DNA of 64,000 bases, taken from Nitzschia sp. pyKryTriq1 (taxonomy: Eukaryota > Bacillariophyta > Bacillariophyceae > Bacillariales > Bacillariaceae). Positions 39,543 to 49,801 of this stretch are shown in pieces. The stretch is from NCBI GenBank assembly GCA_956465555.1, contig OY101118.1, positions 1,302,001 to 1,366,000 of the forward strand, read 5' to 3'. Below the pieces are notes generated by a model, which saw only the letters and a program-made list of their open reading frames with translations, searched no databases and was not told the DNA's origin. Each line of letters starts with the position of its first letter. Position 1 is the first letter of the stretch. Both the position numbers and the translations under genes were made by a program.

Positions 39543-40702
39543 ATGTCCAAGAATCCCAAAACTCCTCTGCTTCCGCACAGACCTGACCCGGCTTTGTTGG
39601 AGTCGTTCCGATACATCAATGGCATGCCAGGAAAAGATGTGAGAGGCAAACTGATTGATTGCTTTCAGCTCTGGATGAACGTTGATTCCATCGACGTGCT
39701 CAATTCCATCAAGGTAAGCCTGAGGGATTAGGCGAATATCCTGTATAGAAGGAAGGAAGGAAGGAATCAAGAACCAATCGCCTCATCTTTCTGGTCGCTC
39801 CATCATATCAGGATATTGTCGGCGACCTTCACAATGCCTCTCTAATGATCGACGACATTGAGGACAACAGTAAATTGAGACGCGGAGTACCAGTCGCTCA
39901 TTCGATTTTCGGGATTCCGACCGTGATCAATGGAGCAAATTACGCCTACTTTTTGGCACTTGAGAAATGCCACGCTTTGAAAAATCCAGAAGCTATGAAC
40001 GTCTTTGTCGGCGAGCTGCTAAATTTGCATAGGGGCCAAGGCCACGATATTTTGGTACGTTTCTTTGGCTTTGGGGGCAGGAATGACCAAGATCCTTGTA
40101 TTATTGATGGGGATTCTTATGTACTTTACTTCAATGCCGTTTTTTAGTGGAGAGATGATGTCAAGTGTCCGACGGAAGAGCAGTATTTAGAAATGGTCAA
40201 AGACAAGACGGGGGGCTTGTTTCGCTTGGCAGTCGGTTTGATGCAGTCGTTTGCCACGACGAACAAGGAGACAGACTACACATCACTGGTCGACAACCTG
40301 GCACTATACTTTCAGATCAGAGACGATTATATCAATCTAGCCGACGAAGAGTATATGAAATCAAAAAGCTTTTGCGAAGATCTCACAGAGGGGAAATTTA
40401 GTTTCCCAATCATCCATTGCATCCGAGCAGACCCGGCAGACACAAGAATATTGTCTATTTTGAAAAAGAAGACAGAGGATATTGATGTCAAACGATACGC
40501 CCAGCGCCTTTTATTGGAGAAAGGCAGCCTGAAATACACGATTACAAAGTGTCATGGTCTAAAAAAGGAGCTTGTCTTAGAAATCGGCCGACTTGGGGGA
40601 AATGCACCATTGTTGAAGCTGGTGGAGTTATTAGACGTGCAATTGCAAGGTATGCAAACAGAGGCGGTCCCTAGAAAAGAGCCCACGATTGACGAAGCAT
40701 AG
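39543..40702 (+). CDS. GGPPS: Geranylgeranyl diphosphate synthase, three exons
   Basis: This prenyltransferase condenses isoprenyl diphosphates into C20 GGPP, the precursor for carotenoids, the chlorophyll phytyl chain and protein prenylation. Exons are 39543-39713, 39812-40054 and 40148-40702, with introns of 98 and 93 nt. Both joins lie at codon boundaries, and the product has 322 residues. Motifs: [15 protein letters not shown] (first Asp-rich DDxxD near 72), [16 protein letters not shown] spanning the second splice, [14 protein letters not shown], and [10 protein letters not shown] (second Asp-rich motif). The architecture is that of eukaryotic type III GGPPS. No targeting peptide is visible, so a cytosolic enzyme is likely. 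It converges with XRN1, with only 33 bp between stops. Confidence 0.92.
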
Positions 40703-40735
40703 CCCGGGCACTGCACTTTAAGCTTAGTTAGGTTC

Positions 40736-43700
40736 CTACTTTGCTATCAAGTTGGATGGTACAATCATCTTCTTTTTGGTAGGCGCTCCCGAGGTTGGTT
40801 CAGCTGGCTTGGACGGACTTGCATGAGCTTTGGGGGCACCGCCGCCAAGGGGCGGAAATTCTTCATCAGAAACGACAGCGGGACCATTGGGTGGTGGAGG
40901 CGGGCGTGGCATGTTCTGGGGTGGCATCATACCCATATGGTAACCCGGTACAGGAATCCCAGGATGATGCATTGGCATTGGCATGAGGTGCATCGGCGGG
41001 CCATAGCCAGGCATCATCATAGGGATTGGCGGAGGTGGGGGGAAACCCATATGCTGCATGGGTACTTGAGGTGGAGGAGGAGCTTCCTTCCCTTCCTCGA
41101 CGTAAGTGAAGTTGAAAGATGGTTGCATAGGCATGGGGGCCTGGTGCATGTTCTGGTTCTGGTGCGGCTGCTGTTTTGACATTAGCTGGAGTAGCTTCTC
41201 GGCGGCCGAGGGAGGAGGCGGGGCTGGGAAGCCGTTGTTCATTTGTGGCCGAGGAGGAGGGGGCACTGGATTCTGATTTGAATTGACTCCGAGCATAGCC
41301 TTCAGACCGGCTGAGGCACCTTGGGCAGGAGGCGGTGGGGCAGGAGTATTTGATCCGACGCCAAGCATGGCCTTTAGCTCCGCCGCCTTCCCTGGTGGGG
41401 CTTCGCTTGGTGTACCAACTCCAAGCATCGCCTTTAAATCAGCAGCGTTGGGAGCAAGAGCTGGCTTACCGACTCCCAGCATTTTCTTGAGGTCGGCTGC
41501 TTGCTGCCCACTCCCAGCTGGTATTTCCGGTTGAGCCTTTCCAGTAACTATGTTCTTCCAGCGAGTCAGCCCATTCTTCTTGGGCTTCTTCGCTGATTTA
41601 AAACCAATGCCTTTCTCTGGGGGTCCATTCGCCTGCTGCCAGCCCGCTTGCTTGTCCCTGCCTGTGGATCCGGCCCTCTGTTTTCCAGATGAAGCAGCAC
41701 GACCTGCGCTCGTCGCTCTGTCGCTTCGGGGGGCCGACAGGTTTCGTGGAGCTTGGGGTTGAGCGGGAACTGGTGGGGGCGGCGGGGCCCACGCACTCGG
41801 AGAAGGCTGGGTATCTGATTGACCTGACTCAGTCTTCACTTCTTGTTTCTCAATGTCGGAAAGAATTTTGTCGACTGCTGCCTTGCCAGAACCCTGAGGG
41901 ATCATTTTGTCGACGACACTACTGCTATTCTCGACGGTAATTCTCATCAAATGGGCCCAAACACAAAGCTTTCCCCTGAAATTTGAGCAAAGGCCTTGCA
42001 AGTTCGTACCTCCAACGAACTCTTCATCCATGACGACTTCGACACACCCAGTAGTAGCCTGGTGAATGCCTACAACAGTACCTCGTGCTCCAAAAGGAAT
42101 ACCACTTGCACAGAGATTGATAACTCGATCACCAAGTTCAGGGGCTTCGTTGTCGTTGTGATCGCTGGCAAGCATAACGTCAGTGGCACTCGTTGAATTC
42201 TCGAGGTACAAGGCACTGCCGGGAATCTTGACAAGAGACTCCTTCGGGAAACCCTTCTTTTTAATCGCGAGATTACGAACACTCGCAGCCTTTTCAACGG
42301 CCACAACAGCTTCTTTCGACATTGTATCAGTGGAGATCGGTGTCCTTGGGAGCTTGGCACTTTCCACACCGTTCAGCCATTCCCGAATGACTGGGAGCCA
42401 ATCAGCTCCATTTGGCCCAAAAACTTTTGTGGCATCGTACTTTTTCTCGTTTGGCATTCGAATGAGTGCGGTGAACAACTGTGGAAATTTCTGGCGGTAC
42501 TCGTTGACTAGGCGGATGGCCTTGGGAGTATATTCCCAAATGATTCGTTCTTCCGGCCTTGTGTCGCCATTGCCCATCGTGCGCTCGCTTCCGATGACAA
42601 GAACCGAGTCTCCGGAATCCCAAGCCTTCTTGCTAGGGTCTGTGTTGTTCTCCTTTTCTCTTTTTTGACGGGTGAAGCCAGCAACGCACAGCCCGTCGTT
42701 GGACTTAAGGTTCAATCCGAGATCGTACTTGCCTGGTTCGAACATCATAATGCCTGTAATCTTTCCGAATAGACCAGGATGAAGTTTCAAAATGCGGGCG
42801 GCGTCGGTAGAAGAAATATAGGATTCGTAAACAGATCTGGCAAGAGCGAGTCCAAAAGGAACTTCTGGGGGCATCGTCAATACCTTCACGCCTACTTTTT
42901 TGTCGTCGGAAACGCCTACAACACTGCCGACACAGCCTCGATATTTTCCTTTTGTCAAGATCACATTCGAGGTCGCCGGAAAACGGTCTTCGAGTTTCAT
43001 CGGGCCCTTCTCTGCAAAACGCGGATCTGGAGCCGGTGCCTGCCACAAAGCAAGTTGTAACGGGACGTCGGCTTCCTCTTTTCCAAACAATTTCTTCGTC
43101 GATCCATTGCTTCGATTTGTCGTCATTCCTTGAAGGGGCAGCAATTTCAATCGCACTTTGATTTCACCAATCTGAACTCCACCCGAACCTGGGATACTTC
43201 TTCCAGCAAAGTACCCCTGCATCATTGACTCCGAGTCAGTCTGCCATCGGTCAGATTCGATCTTGTTGAGCTTTTTTACCTTATTCTTGCCTTTATACTG
43301 GCGAACCTCCGTTTGATCGTCGGAAATCGCAACCACCTTGGCTTCATGCATCATGGGCCAATTGATGAACAAGGATTTCCCCAACACGTTGTTGGCCAGT
43401 TGTTCGACGGGCGGGATCTGAGGCATTTCGTGGAGCTTCAAAACCATAGTGGGGTACTTGGATGACATTCCAAAGACATTAACGCCAATTGGAACCAATT
43501 CTGTCGAGGCAATGGGTAGTACATTCAAGGACGGAAACCCAGGATAGGGGATCTGCGTTCCTGGCATCAACTCGGGCTTGAACGAGATTCCTTCTGATTC
43601 ATACTCGGGCACAATAGATACTCGGGAGTTGCAATTGGTGATATCAGTGAGTCCGATGCCCTTGCTCGGTGAAGGGACCGTCTCGTTGCATGTCAAGTCG

Positions 43701-45871
43701 TAGGTATAGCAATAAATTGTCCCTTTGACATTTCGCGCAAGTTCTGTCGGCGTCAACTTCTCGTCGGGGCAATACTTTTTAATGGCATCCAACAAGCGAT
43801 TGATTTCAATAAAGGGCAACAAGTTGACTCCTTCCCATGGGTTCTTCTTCCCGTTCATGTCCACTTCGAAGTCCGTCGGGTAAAACTCCATGATGGGGGA
43901 ATCAGGTGAGAGCATCAGATATTGGTAGGGTTTGGGGACCAAGGTGGCCGAAGCGGGCGGAAGACAGGACATCAATTGCTGAAAGGGCAAAATGGGGATC
44001 CCGACTTCGAATTTGATTCTCTCAAACATGGCAGGTAGATGACGTAGATCACTCAGCATGGGGCCTTGCAAACGCAGTGTGAGTGTCAGCGTTTAAAATG
44101 GTATTAATCAAGCAAAAACAGCATACCAAATCTTACCATAGTGATACGGGTAGAACCATCCCCAGGAAATGCAACCGCGATAATAGTACGCTAGACACCA
44201 CATTAGACCTTCAATGTACGACTGGCGGAGGGAATGGTGTGCTTGAATATCCAATGGCGTTAATTTGAGCTTTTCGAAGTAGTATCGTCCTTTGAAATCT
44301 TTTGCACCATCCTTAGGACTCCAACCGTCAACAAAGGAAGCATTCGGGTTTTCGGCCACCATTCTACGAATCATGGACTCGTACTCGCCCTGTTTCTCGC
44401 CTTCTGCGGCTTCCAATTCTTCATCCGATGGCAATGCGGCCTTCCCGTCCCGTTTGTTCCATTTACGCTTTTTCTTGAGAAATTCTGCGTCGTTTACTTC
44501 TCGTTGTTCCAATGTTTCCTGTTCGTTCGTGCCAATCGCCACCAAAAAGGCCTCCAAACGAGCAGGATCACTGATATCTCCGCTCTTGGTGAGGTAGTTC
44601 CCCGCTCCCCATCCATGCCTCTGTTCTTTGTACACTTGAAAGAGGAAATCAAAAGCACCTTCCCCGATATCAAGCGTGTTCAAATGGGGCAAGAAATCGT
44701 TACCCACCAAAAATGTCATGAAAACAAAGTCATCGATGGATCTCTCCAAATCGGCAACGGGGAATTCCTTACAAAATTCAATGTGTAGATATTCCCTCAA
44801 GACCGACAGATGCAAGAGTTGAAAGTCGGATTCTTTGGTGAACTTTTTGACTTGCTTCAGCGAATTTTGGTTCGCAAATCCACTCTGAAAATCAATGACT
44901 TCTCTCAGAATGGTGAAATGGGGCTCATGCGTGACAAGCCCGAGCATGATAAGATCGGCATCTTGCCCGTAGATACAGTGACGAGTATTAGGTCGGTATC
45001 CTGGCTGATTTTTCATCATGCGAATGTGTTCCATAATTTTGTGTTCTCCTTCCCCGGGAAGTTCGTGTCCACTAAAGATGATCTTGAGATTCCTCCAGCT
45101 TGGATCTTCCTTGAGCTTTTTGCGGATAAAGTACTTGATGGTTTCAGAAACTTTCGCCAAAAACTCCGTTCCGGGTGTGATACAGTTCGAGTCAAAGACA
45201 TGAGGACTTTTCGTGTTTCCAGCTTCGTCCGTCTCTCTCGGCATATCTTTGGTGGCCTCTGCCATATCCTTGGCGGATCGGAATCTTCGGGAACGTTGTT
45301 GGTTGAGTTTGGCCCGGGGGGCGACTCCATCGATGGCCATGTAGACCGAAACCTTGGGTTTGACGATCTGAGTAATGATCCGATCCAAATCTAGCAGATT
45401 TCCAAAAGCAGTGAGCGGGGTTGGAAATGACGACTTGTTTACGTATGATATAGTACGTAGTACAGACCAAGGGAGCCGATCTTCTTCACTACGAGTAGAC
45501 TACAAGTACTTACAGTGCATAATCCCCAGCATCATGTCTCGTTCGCTCAAGACATCCGAGACGTCCAAATGACTTGGATGCGTGCAGCCGTGAATGATAC
45601 CGTTCATATCCAGATACAAATGGTCAAACTCTGGCAGCAGCGCCGAGTCGGAAACGATCTCATTGATCTTTGTGTACCGTTCGCTGATCCATCGATAAAA
45701 CTACAGTACCGTACCGTATGAGTACCGTACCGTACGAGGCGAAGCAGAAAATTACAAAAATTGAAATGAGCGACCAATCAATCATTCATTCAATCAATCG
45801 ATCGTGACACTTCGCAACTAGATCAATAGCCTTTGCCTAGCTGACTACTGACTCACCTTTGGGACACCCAT
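40736..45871 (-). CDS. XRN1: 5'-3' exoribonuclease XRN1, four exons
   Basis: XRN1 degrades decapped, 5'-monophosphorylated RNA in the cytosol. Exons are 45857-45871, 45514-45700, 44137-45390 and 40736-44064. All three joins are in phase and rebuild the family start [14 protein letters not shown]; introns are 156, 123 and 72 nt. The product has 1594 residues. The nuclease core (about 1-490) has [56 protein letters not shown] and VGNDFLPHL. The second core block has [16 protein letters not shown] and [12 protein letters not shown]. The D1-D4 region follows. The last 350 residues are Pro/Met-rich, with four LK(A/K)MLGV repeats and an EEFPPLGG motif. Lack of a zinc knuckle and the long C-terminus favour XRN1 over XRN2/4. 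Confidence 0.9.
41286..41500 (-). repeat. Four-copy LK(A/K)MLGV repeat in the XRN1 C-terminal region
   Basis: The coding strand repeats a unit of about 20 residues, each containing (D/E/G)LK(A/K)MLGV(G/N) followed by a Pro/Ala spacer. Four copies are visible, the most upstream as LKKMLGVG. Conservation of the core against a variable spacer suggests selection on a short helical motif. Confidence 0.8.
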
Positions 45872-46538
45872 GTTATATTGCCTTACTTCTTGCTATGATA
45901 GCAAGTAGACTACAGTATCCAGTATCCAGTAAGTATCCTTTTGTGTCCAAGTTGGGAGTGTCGGAAGGGACGCGGCGGAAGAATGCTGACCTCTCGTGCA
46001 TCGTGCATGTCATGGCCGAAAACGGCGCTACTCGTACGCAGTACTCGTACAGTATTTATTTGCGGTGTCCGCAGGTCGGCAAGTCAACGGATCGGATTGG
46101 GATGTGTCGGTAAATACCGGTGCATACAGACAGTGGATGAGGGGTACTCGTACGGTACTTGTACTTAGGTACAGCAGTGACGACGAGGGGGCCGCACCCC
46201 TTTCGGTGGAAGCATTCGAAGGAATCATAGAAAACGACCCACCCGACCTGTCGACCGCGCGGCACAGCGTACAGTAGCGACCCGCGCTCATCGCTCATAC
46301 TGTCACACTGTACGGTCGGTACCAACTTGTACGTACCGGTAGAGAAAAACCACCCTTGAATGACGATTGACGACATGATGGTGAAGAGCAAAGCAATCTT
46401 CAGCAACAATGGCAAATTCGACAATGCAATAGCATCTTTGGCATGTACTACTACTTTTTCCTAGTAGATGTATGCAAAGCGTTGTATTCGTATGCCACCA
46501 ACATTCACGTATTCAAACTTTTTAGCACAAGTACAATA
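45872..46538. other. Divergent intergenic region, GTAC-rich
   Basis: No gene is supported between XRN1 and the SWEET gene. GTAC units recur (CAGTACTCGTACAG near 46038, CTCGTACGGTACTTGTACTTAGGTAC near 46146, CTTGTACGTACCGGTAG near 46325). A related cluster also sits in the first XRN1 intron (45701-45740, tandem GTACCGTACCGTA). Confidence 0.55.
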
Positions 46539-47354
46539 ATGGACGACTCGATACCAGGATGGGTGAAATTCTGTGGCAATTTGGCTCCGTTCGCCGCCAT
46601 TGTGGTCTTTTTAGCAGTGAGTGGCTGACTTTCGAATGATGATTTTCGTAGTACCATGCCCATTGTACGATCATCTTGCATCACAACATCATGTAGCCTG
46701 TTGTTTTCTCACTCTTTCTTTTCAACCCCATTCAAACAGCCCTTTCCTACCATCAAACAGATTACTACGGACCGTTCCGTAGGGAATCTTCCTTTGCTTC
46801 CATACTCGTCCATGATTGCCAACTGTTTCTTGTGGATCACCTATGGATTGTTAAAGCATGAAATTCGAATCTGGGGGCCCAATGGCGTGGGCTTTGTATT
46901 GGCGTTATTTTACTTTCTCAAGTTTTCTCGCTACGCTCCCCCCAAATCCCCCACATTACCAGGCTCTATTCGACAACACGTCCAAGCCAATGCGGCCGTC
47001 GTGGCGGCTACCTTTGGGCTGGTCTATTTGTCCCCACTTGGAGATCCTGCCGAAGTCATTGGTAACATCGCTGTATTGTTTTGTGTGGCCATGTTTGGCT
47101 CACCGTTGGCGGCCCTCCGAACAGTCTTGGAAATGAAATCTGCCAAAAGTATACCTCTTCCATTCACGTTGGCAACTGTGTTAAATTGTTTTTTGTGGTC
47201 CGTATTTGGAGTGTTGGAAAAGAACGATGTCAATATCTATATACCGAATCTACTGGGGCTAGCCTTTGGCGTGGCACAAGTGGCTTTGAAATTAATCTAT
47301 GGCGATGGAATGGGGAATGTCCGGTCAGAGGATAACTTGGATCTTGTAGCGTAG
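46539..47354 (+). CDS. SWEET: SWEET-type sugar transporter, two exons
   Basis: SWEETs are uniporters that let sugars diffuse across membranes. Exons are 46539-46616 and 46740-47354 with a 123-nt intron (GTGAGT donor, AACAG acceptor), giving 230 residues. The seven-helix architecture of two MtN3 repeats is visible. Repeat 1 has FCGNLAPFAAIVVFLAPFPTIKQI, then VGNLPLLPYSSMIANCFLWITYG and NGVGFVLALFY. Repeat 2 has IGNIAVLFCVAMFGSPLAALRTV, LPFTLATVLNCFLWSVFGV and IPNLLGLAFGVAQVALKLIYG. The paired NG and PN positions and the Pro of each repeat are present. The C-terminal tail is short. The transported sugar and the membrane are unknown. It converges with syntaxin-18. Confidence 0.92.
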
Positions 47355-47486
47355 AAGAACATCGAACGAACGGACTGTACCGGTAGAGTGAATGCTCTAC
47401 TATTCCTAGAGACGAGGTCATCTATTGCACGCACTTGTAATGTATTGCAGTGCATTGCGTTGTAGCTCTATATACTGTTCTCTTTT

Positions 47487-48878
47487 TCAATTCCTCAATG
47501 TGTGAAAAAACAAGAGCATCAAGGACAGTCCAAAAATGGTCCATGCCAGATAGTGCTTGCTGCGTTTGGTTCGTTCCGTCGCATCCACCAGATTCTCTTG
47601 GCCTTTGGTCATGTTTTTCTTGGTTTCTTGGGCGTGTCGAGCAATATCGAAAATTTCTTCTTGTTGCTCACTCACAAGGTTGGAAAACTGCCCAATCAGT
47701 GTGGTGATTTCAACCATGCGCTGTTCCATCTTCTGGACACTGTCCAGGTCACTCTGAACGATAGATACTTGTAAAAGGGCGGCCTCTTGTTGTAACTCAT
47801 CTTGTTGCTGTTGCTGCTCTTCTTGATACGGTAAGACAGGAGTTAGATTGGGAGTTGTTTGAATCTTGGGCATCGGTGGTAGTATCGGCAGAGGCTTTGG
47901 GGCAGTACCTGAGGCACTTTCATCATCGTCGTCGTCGTCGTCGACGGCTGCCTGTGTTTGCTTGACATGTGCCAGACGATCCAAAAAATCGGGCCTACTG
48001 GGAAGGGGTCCTTCTTGGAGAGGATCTCTCTCATACTTGTCTAGAAAATCCAAATCGGGTCTCGGTAAGGGACTCCGGGGCAGGAATCGTTTCTCTTTGG
48101 TGGCTGTCGCCGGCTCATCCTCCCCTTCCTCGTCATCGAATAGCTGTATCACTCGGCTGGTTGACGACGACGACGCTTTGGCAGAAGGAGGTGCTGCCAG
48201 CTGACATTGCCAAGGATTTTGCCATAGTTTCACGGATATCCGAGTCCGCTGTTTTTGCAAAATTCCAAAGGGACGAGTAATTTCTTCTTGGAGTTGGTTC
48301 AATAAAATTTGCACAATTCCATTCCGATGCCCCGCCACTGTGCCCCCCACCGGAATGAGTTTCCGCAGGGTTTCCAGTTCTGACGCGGTTGTCGCGGCAA
48401 AGGTTGTGACGGTTGATTGAATCAAGGAAGCTTCCTCGTCGGGCATATCCAAGCCCACGTATTCATGTTGTTTGCTTTGAATCCAACGGGCTATGCGGTT
48501 CAAATCCGATTGGATCCGCAGAGCATTTTCAGTCCAGTGATCCACTACCTCGTTACTATACTTGGATTCGCCGTTATCCTTCTCCGTCATGCCTTCCTCC
48601 TCCTCGAGGTCGTCGTCCTCCTCCATCAAGTTGATGACTTGTTGGATTCTGGCATCGGGAGACGCTGCTACGGCGCCAGGAATAATAATACCAACGTCGT
48701 CGTTACGGTTATCATGATTGATATTGTCGTCGTCGAATCGATCGACCCATTCAAACCCCATCACTTTCGCACAACATCGTTGCCATTCTTCCTCGCGATT
48801 GTAGGAAGCTGTGAATATCGTGTCATCATTGATGGGCAACATTCGGTTTTTTGCAGTATTTGTCAATGACGACGACAT
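47487..48878 (-). CDS. STX18: Syntaxin-18/Ufe1-type Qa-SNARE
   Basis: Syntaxin-18 is the ER Qa-SNARE for retrograde Golgi-to-ER vesicles and works with the Dsl1/NRZ tether. The 463-residue intronless protein has an N-terminal region (MLPINDDTIFTASYNREEEWQ) and helices with RIARWIQSKQHEY. HRNGIVQILLNQLQEEI, typical of syntaxin-18, is followed by a long acidic/proline linker. The SNARE motif is at about 365-430 (MEQRMVEITTLIGQFSNLVSEQQEEI, with the zero-layer Gln in SEQQ). A single C-terminal anchor follows (YLAWTIFGLSLMLLFFHTL). Asp runs (DDDDDDE) in the linker come from a GTC/GAC repeat. RINT1/TIP20, a subunit of its tether, is encoded 13 kb away. Confidence 0.82.
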   Translation of the reverse strand: MSSSLTNTAKNRMLPINDDTIFTASYNREEEWQRCCAKVMGFEWVDRFDDDNINHDNRNDDVGIIIPGAVAASPDARIQQVINLMEEDDDLEEEEGMTEKDNGESKYSNEVVDHWTENALRIQSDLNRIARWIQSKQHEYVGLDMPDEEASLIQSTVTTFAATTASELETLRKLIPVGGTVAGHRNGIVQILLNQLQEEITRPFGILQKQRTRISVKLWQNPWQCQLAAPPSAKASSSSTSRVIQLFDDEEGEDEPATATKEKRFLPRSPLPRPDLDFLDKYERDPLQEGPLPSRPDFLDRLAHVKQTQAAVDDDDDDDESASGTAPKPLPILPPMPKIQTTPNLTPVLPYQEEQQQQQDELQQEAALLQVSIVQSDLDSVQKMEQRMVEITTLIGQFSNLVSEQQEEIFDIARHAQETKKNMTKGQENLVDATERTKRSKHYLAWTIFGLSLMLLFFHTLRN

Positions 48879-49801
48879 GATGATGGAAGAAAGTACTTTG
48901 ACAGAACTACAGGTAGTTGTCGATGTATTTTAAAATACTAACTGTGTTGACCAGACGTGCTGTGCTATTCATTCGCAGTGTGCAGGACTTTTTCACCGAC
49001 CAAACCTGCGGGGGATCTGGGGGAATTCACTACTTTTGGGCTTAATTCGGGTTACAACTCGGGGTAGCCCCCGATTTGTACGACCACTTTGACCAATCCA
49101 TTTTGACCAATAGACGAACATTCAGACCCGAGTGATGTCTGACGACGATGATGATTCCATCGGATGGTCCGGTTTGCTTTGAACTTTTTCCTTCCTCGCA
49201 ATTTTCTTTGTGAACTGACAATGGTCAACTCACCTGGCTTGCTACCAACAGTACCTGCCTGGTAGCTTTTATCTGCCCACACAGTAGCCTGGAATGGAGG
49301 GATGGCATGGCTTGCTGGCTTGCTTGCTGGCTGGCTGGCTGGTCCTTGTGGCTATGAATATTATGTACCGGTACCAGTACAGTATCACCGGTAGTACAGC
49401 ACTGGTACTGTGTGAGTACGTAGACCGAAGTACCAAACTGTTCCCGCGCCCGCCCCCCCCCCGATGCGCGCCCGCCCCGCCCCAACCCCAACTCGTCCTG
49501 CCTGGTACAGTACGCAGGGTACGACCCCGTACTCACACCCAGTACACTACAAGTACGTACTGTACCTGGTACCAGTAGATGTACCGTCGATGACGACGAC
49601 GAGACACTCATCACTTTTTTCGCTTTTCGCGCCACGATCGTTTCGAACGTCGCCCGTCGTCCATCCTCCACAACAATAAATATAAGGACAGTATACAGTA
49701 TCTTCCATTTTCAATTTTCTTTCACGCACCAACATTGTATCGTTGTTGTTTGATACCCCATTATTGGGAATTGACCGTCACGGTTCTTGCATTACTAGAG
49801 T
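48879..49801. other. Divergent intergenic region with GCTG repeats and GTAC cluster
   Basis: No gene is supported. It contains a GGCT/TGCT tandem repeat at about 49310-49344. A GTAC-rich cluster runs from 49365 to 49580 (TGTACCGGTACCAGTACAG, GTACGTACTGTACCTGGTACCAG), interrupted by a very C-rich stretch at 49443-49480. Confidence 0.55.
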
